Positions 5,390-8,088 of a stretch of DNA of 8,088 bases are shown piece by piece (the stretch's first letter is position 1; each line of letters begins with the position of its first letter). The position numbers and the translations under genes were made by a program. The notes below the pieces were generated by a model that was not told the DNA's origin, searched no databases, and saw nothing but the letters and a program-made list of their open reading frames with translations. The DNA lies in NCBI GenBank assembly GCA_002421845.1, contig DISL01000044.1:1-8088 (forward strand). Reading direction: 5' to 3'. The stretch comes from Epsilonproteobacteria bacterium UBA6211. Lineage in GTDB: Bacteria > Campylobacterota > Campylobacteria > Campylobacterales > Arcobacteraceae.

Positions 5390-6640
5390 TTACTTGGCAT
5401 TGTAGTGTTGTTGGTAAAATTTAAGCATTTTACTTAGTTCATTTATGGTAGAGTCTTTGTTGTATAAGTTTTGTTGAAGGATGTCATATTTGTGTTGATA
5501 CATCTCTAGGCGTTTTTTTAGACTATAAATAATATTATCTCTATTTCTTATCGTAAGTTCAAGTTCTTTGACATTAACAACAGAATATAATTGTAACTGG
5601 TCTTTTAGATATTGTATCGTCTCTGCATATTCCATAACTTTTTGTTTTAAGATTTGTATTTTCTTTTTTTCAACGCTTAATTGCTCATAAAAGAAATCTG
5701 CATTTTCAGTTTTGCTTATTTTTTCTTGTAAAAAATGTATATGATTTTGAAGTTCACTGATAGAGGCTTCATAGTTTGCAAGTGAACTTTTATATTGTAT
5801 AATACTTTGAATAACTCTTTGTTTAAAAACACGTTTTTCCATCTCAGCTTCTGTTGTAAGAAATCTTACTGCAATATAGCCACGTATTTTTGACCTATTA
5901 GCATTGTACATAGGTGAAATATGGGCATCTACATAATAAGCATCACCATTTTTGGCTTGATTTTTTATTTTCCCTCTCCATATATTACCACTACTTATGG
6001 TTTCCCAAATATTTTCAAACACCTCTTTTGGCATATCAGGGTGTCGTATGATGCAGTGAGGTTGACCTATGAGTTCCTCTTTTGTGTATCCACTTATCTC
6101 GCAAAATATATCATTGACATACGTTATGTTACCTTGTAAGTCTGTTTCTGATATTATGGCAATGTGATCTATTATATCAATATAAAGATTTAAATCCTTA
6201 TCATTAGTTAAAATTCTTTCTATTTTTTGTTTTCTATATTTTTTGACAAAAATATCTTCAATATGTTGTATTAAATCAGTGACATTAACAGGTTTAAATA
6301 CATACCTTGAAACGCCTAGTTTAATAGCTTCTAACATATAGTCCGATTCATTATATGCCGTAAGCAAAATACAAGGTATATTTTCATCAATTTGTTTTAT
6401 ATCTGAAATCATAGTGAGACCATTTTTTATAGGCATATTAATGTCAGATATAATTATATGTATATCATCACCGTTTTTGATAGATTCATTGTATTTTTCA
6501 TATCCATCTTGACCATCTACGCTAACTATTAGCTTATTGAAGAATTTTTCTAATATTGAAACTAGTGATTTTCGTGTTGATTTGTCGTCTTCTACATATA
6601 ATGCATTGTAATTTTTTATGAAATCGAGAGAATTACCCAT
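5390..6640 (-). CDS. Response regulator: receiver, Aer-type PAS and long coiled coil
   Basis: A 416-residue cytoplasmic signalling protein. Residues 9-131 form a receiver with a complete phosphorylation site: D18, D19, phospho-acceptor D66, T94 and K116. Residues about 157-262 are a PAS domain very close to that of the aerotaxis sensor Aer. It keeps GYTKEELIGQPH, R199-H200-P-D202, W221 in the WRG motif and N227 in KNxxKNG, equivalent to Aer R57, H58, D60, W79 and N85, which matter for FAD binding or signalling. FAD-based redox or oxygen sensing is therefore likely (inference). Residues about 268-412 are predicted long coiled coil rich in Lys, Glu and Gln. There is no GGDEF, HD-GYP, kinase, DNA-binding or chemoreceptor signalling domain, so output must be by protein contact. 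ATG 6640 has only a weak GGT upstream. The 164-base gap to ycaO suggests its own promoter. It may work with a chemotaxis or histidine kinase system encoded elsewhere, as Campylobacter CetB does for energy taxis. Confidence 0.92.
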   Translation of the reverse strand: MGNSLDFIKNYNALYVEDDKSTRKSLVSILEKFFNKLIVSVDGQDGYEKYNESIKNGDDIHIIISDINMPIKNGLTMISDIKQIDENIPCILLTAYNESDYMLEAIKLGVSRYVFKPVNVTDLIQHIEDIFVKKYRKQKIERILTNDKDLNLYIDIIDHIAIISETDLQGNITYVNDIFCEISGYTKEELIGQPHCIIRHPDMPKEVFENIWETISSGNIWRGKIKNQAKNGDAYYVDAHISPMYNANRSKIRGYIAVRFLTTEAEMEKRVFKQRVIQSIIQYKSSLANYEASISELQNHIHFLQEKISKTENADFFYEQLSVEKKKIQILKQKVMEYAETIQYLKDQLQLYSVVNVKELELTIRNRDNIIYSLKKRLEMYQHKYDILQQNLYNKDSTINELSKMLKFYQQHYNAK

Positions 6641-6675
6641 ATTTTACCAACTATTAAAGCAAAATTTAAGATTAC

Positions 6676-6693
6676 TGTGACAATAGTATCACA
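6676..6693. promoter_or_regulatory. TGTGA-N8-TCACA dyad, possible operator over a -10 box
   Basis: TGTGA (6676-6680) and TCACA (6689-6693) are exact inverted repeats with eight bases between. Half-sites resemble those of CRP/FNR-family regulators, but CRP uses N6, so the family is uncertain. On the - strand the centre reads TACTAT (6688-6683), a possible -10 for the receiver/PAS gene about 45 bases downstream, which would put the dyad over its promoter. It could instead act on + strand transcription toward 6741. Confidence 0.35.
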
Positions 6694-6740
6694 TATAAGC
6701 TTTAACGAAAATAAAATTAATATATTTATAAGGTTATATT

Positions 6741-6833
6741 ATGGTCATATTTAGTGTTATAAAATTTATAATATATTTATTATATATTGTAATTTTGGAT
6801 AAACTTAAAGTGGTTTTTTTGATGATAATTTAG
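6741..6833 (+). CDS. Possible 30-residue hydrophobic small protein, antisense to ycaO end
   Basis: ATG 6741 is preceded by TAAGG (6729-6733) with a seven-base spacer, the best-placed Shine-Dalgarno in the right half of the window. The product starts MVIFSVIKFIIYLLYIVIL (residues 1-19), then DKLK, then a second hydrophobic end, and stops at TAG 6831-6833. One membrane helix fits the size of small membrane proteins and type I toxins. The last 29 bases overlap the ycaO 3' end in antisense. Against it: AT-rich DNA yields Ile, Leu, Phe and Lys codons by chance, there is no evolutionary evidence here, and the promoter is not clear. Treat it as a candidate only. Confidence 0.27.
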   Translation: MVIFSVIKFIIYLLYIVILDKLKVVFLMII

Positions 6834-8088
6834 TGTATAAATCTAAGATATTATGGTATGTTTTATCAAAAGATATATTAATTAGGTTATCTTTACCTTT
6901 TATAATATTATTTGCTTTCAATATATTTTCTTTACCGAATATTTTGTATAAGCTATCTTCATACTCTACAAATTTCTTTTTTTGTTCTTTCATAATTAGT
7001 AGTTCATAGACAATTCTTACGATTTTGTTTGAACTAAATTGTAAGATAGCTTTAGCACTATCAAAATCTTTCATACCTAAATATAAGTGTGCTTTAAATT
7101 CAAGCAATGTAAATGGGTTTTCAAAGATTACACCTATATAAGAACCTACATCTAAGGTATCTTCCAAAGCACTGATTGCACCTAAAATTTCATCATAATC
7201 ATAATTTTTGTAATTTAAAACCATATCACGTATTTGTTTTGCTCTGTTTTTATTGTTGTATATCAAATCATCTATTGGATAGACCTCACTAAAACTAGGA
7301 ACTATTATTTGGCAAGAATAAAAACCTAAATAATTGTATTCTCGTAGATAAATTCTTTTTTCTAAAGAGTATATAAGATTTATTAAATACAAATGTTCAT
7401 CATCGCAATTTGAGCCGTTGTATTCCCATGCCGTGAATTTAAAAGTTTTGTTTGAACATAGGAAATCAAAACTTAATTTGCCATTTGAATCAATATAATG
7501 TGACTCTATATTGGATGAATCATTGACTAAAGAGTTATCAAATGTAGGTATCTCAAAGTCGTCAAGATTATTTAAATCACGCCCTTGCATAAGTTCTGTC
7601 ATGGTTCTTTCAAGTGCAACTTCTAAAATAGGGTGAGATCCAAAGGATACAAATAGTGTAGATGTATTTGGATTGATAAGTGAAATAGCAGTTACGGGGA
7701 ATTTACCCTCAAATGAAGCATCAAGGACATCTATAATATATCCTGCATTTTCTAGGGATTTGATACTAGAAGATAATTTATCAAATTTATTGATAATATC
7801 TTTCGGATATGAAGGTAGTGAATATCCATTTTTGATAATTTCTATTTTAACATATCTTTCACATATTTCACTTAATGCTTGGACTTGAGCCTCTTTAGGG
7901 CTATTTCCACTTGCCAAACCGTTACTGACATATAATGTATTAAGTAAATTTATAGGAAAGTAAGTAATACTTTGAGTAGCAATTTCTGTAAAAGGTAGAG
8001 TAATTATTTTATCTTCAAAATCACTATTAAAATCCACCATATCTTCATCATAGAGTTCATCATTTGGATCATATAATGTTTTTAAATA
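6805..8088 (-). CDS. ycaO: YcaO, RimO-associated ATP-binding YcaO-domain protein (N-terminus cut by window)
   Basis: In E. coli YcaO is an accessory factor for RimO, which methylthiolates ribosomal protein S12; YcaO-domain proteins use ATP to activate amide carbonyls. The frame is open to the window edge (16 more codons before Met 8040), so 427 residues are visible and roughly 125 N-terminal ones are missing compared with E. coli YcaO (about 586 residues). Met 8040 is therefore not the start. Numbering from that Met, SNGLASGNS (39-47) and LSEICERYVK (56-65) carry the Mg-ATP residues E58, E61 and R62, matching E. coli E199, E202 and R203 as I recall. CQIIVPSFSEVYP near residue 265 is the conserved segment of housekeeping YcaO. 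The last 110 residues are helical and TPR-like, as in E. coli YcaO, and the end lacks the PxPxP tail of azoline-forming peptide cyclodehydratases. No peptide precursor or cyclisation partner is visible, so a bacteriocin or thiazole/oxazole cluster is not supported. Confidence 0.9.
   Translation of the reverse strand, partial: YLKTLYDPNDELYDEDMVDFNSDFEDKIITLPFTEIATQSITYFPINLLNTLYVSNGLASGNSPKEAQVQALSEICERYVKIEIIKNGYSLPSYPKDIINKFDKLSSSIKSLENAGYIIDVLDASFEGKFPVTAISLINPNTSTLFVSFGSHPILEVALERTMTELMQGRDLNNLDDFEIPTFDNSLVNDSSNIESHYIDSNGKLSFDFLCSNKTFKFTAWEYNGSNCDDEHLYLINLIYSLEKRIYLREYNYLGFYSCQIIVPSFSEVYPIDDLIYNNKNRAKQIRDMVLNYKNYDYDEILGAISALEDTLDVGSYIGVIFENPFTLLEFKAHLYLGMKDFDSAKAILQFSSNKIVRIVYELLIMKEQKKKFVEYEDSLYKIFGKENILKANNIIKGKDNLINISFDKTYHNILDLYTKLSSKKPL

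Noticed and set aside
5921..6139. Plus-strand ORF inside the receiver/PAS gene
   Set aside because: It is antisense to the strongly conserved PAS domain and has no motif or ribosome binding site of note.
6757..6771. TTATAAA-A-TTTATAA palindrome as an operator
   Set aside because: It is entirely A/T within a stretch that is nearly all A/T, so such palindromes are expected by chance; it also lies inside the candidate small ORF.
7673..7888. Plus-strand ORF inside ycaO
   Set aside because: It is the antisense shadow of the conserved YcaO core, including the ATP-binding segment.
8038..8040. ATG at 8040 as the true start of ycaO
   Set aside because: The frame is open to the window edge and the first part of the ATP-binding YcaO domain would be missing.
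6805..8088. Azoline/thiopeptide (RiPP) biosynthesis cluster
   Set aside because: The YcaO is of the housekeeping E. coli type with a TPR-like tail; no precursor peptide, E1-like partner, dehydrogenase or transporter is visible.

Overview
The window is AT-rich DNA that reads as a Campylobacterota (epsilonproteobacterial) chromosome. The main evidence is the run ilvC, YibQ/DUF610-type divergent polysaccharide deacetylase, short dprA. From memory, Campylobacter jejuni has the same order (Cj0632 to Cj0634). The DprA also has the Helicobacter-type domain layout: a Rossmann fold plus a small DML1-like C-terminal domain. The genus cannot be fixed from sequence alone; a free-living Sulfurimonas-, Arcobacter- or Sulfurospirillum-like organism is plausible.

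Left part (1-2487) is accessory. It opens with a heptanucleotide tandem repeat and a roughly 400-base leader that holds no convincing gene. Next comes a two-gene unit: a very AT-rich, tail-anchored protein of unknown function with a conserved-looking Cys/His cluster, joined by an ATGA stop/start overlap to a class II Fic AMP-transferase with a C-terminal winged helix. After fic lies an array of about five degenerate 41-base units, each with dyad symmetry. Several of these units can be read as decayed copies of the fic start (MSKKYKNLPIAQ versus MNKI-KNLPLTQ). A second heptad tract, in the opposite orientation to the first, closes the region just before the ilvC promoter. Inverted heptad tracts on both sides, the dyad array and the shift in base composition suggest a mobile or rearranged cassette. 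That is inference.

Centre (2488-5388) is conserved housekeeping on the + strand: ilvC (branched-chain amino acid synthesis), a membrane-anchored periplasmic divergent polysaccharide deacetylase (probable envelope role), and dprA (loading RecA on incoming DNA in natural transformation). The last two overlap by four bases and are probably translationally coupled. A G+C-containing hairpin without a U-tract separates ilvC from them, so partial read-through is likely.

Right part (5389-8088) is on the - strand. A receiver/PAS/coiled-coil protein converges on dprA with one base between the stop codons. Its PAS domain keeps the Aer-type residues linked to FAD binding, so it is a candidate redox- or oxygen-responsive regulator, but it has no recognisable output domain. 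Upstream of it on the same strand is the C-terminal three-quarters of a ycaO gene, cut by the window edge. The 164-base gap between them is extremely AT-rich and holds a TGTGA-N8-TCACA dyad and, on the + strand, a 30-codon hydrophobic ORF with a well-placed Shine-Dalgarno that runs antisense into the end of ycaO.

The best candidates for something undescribed are the tail-anchored protein/Fic pair and the dyad array behind it. Next come the Aer-PAS response regulator and the small hydrophobic ORF.
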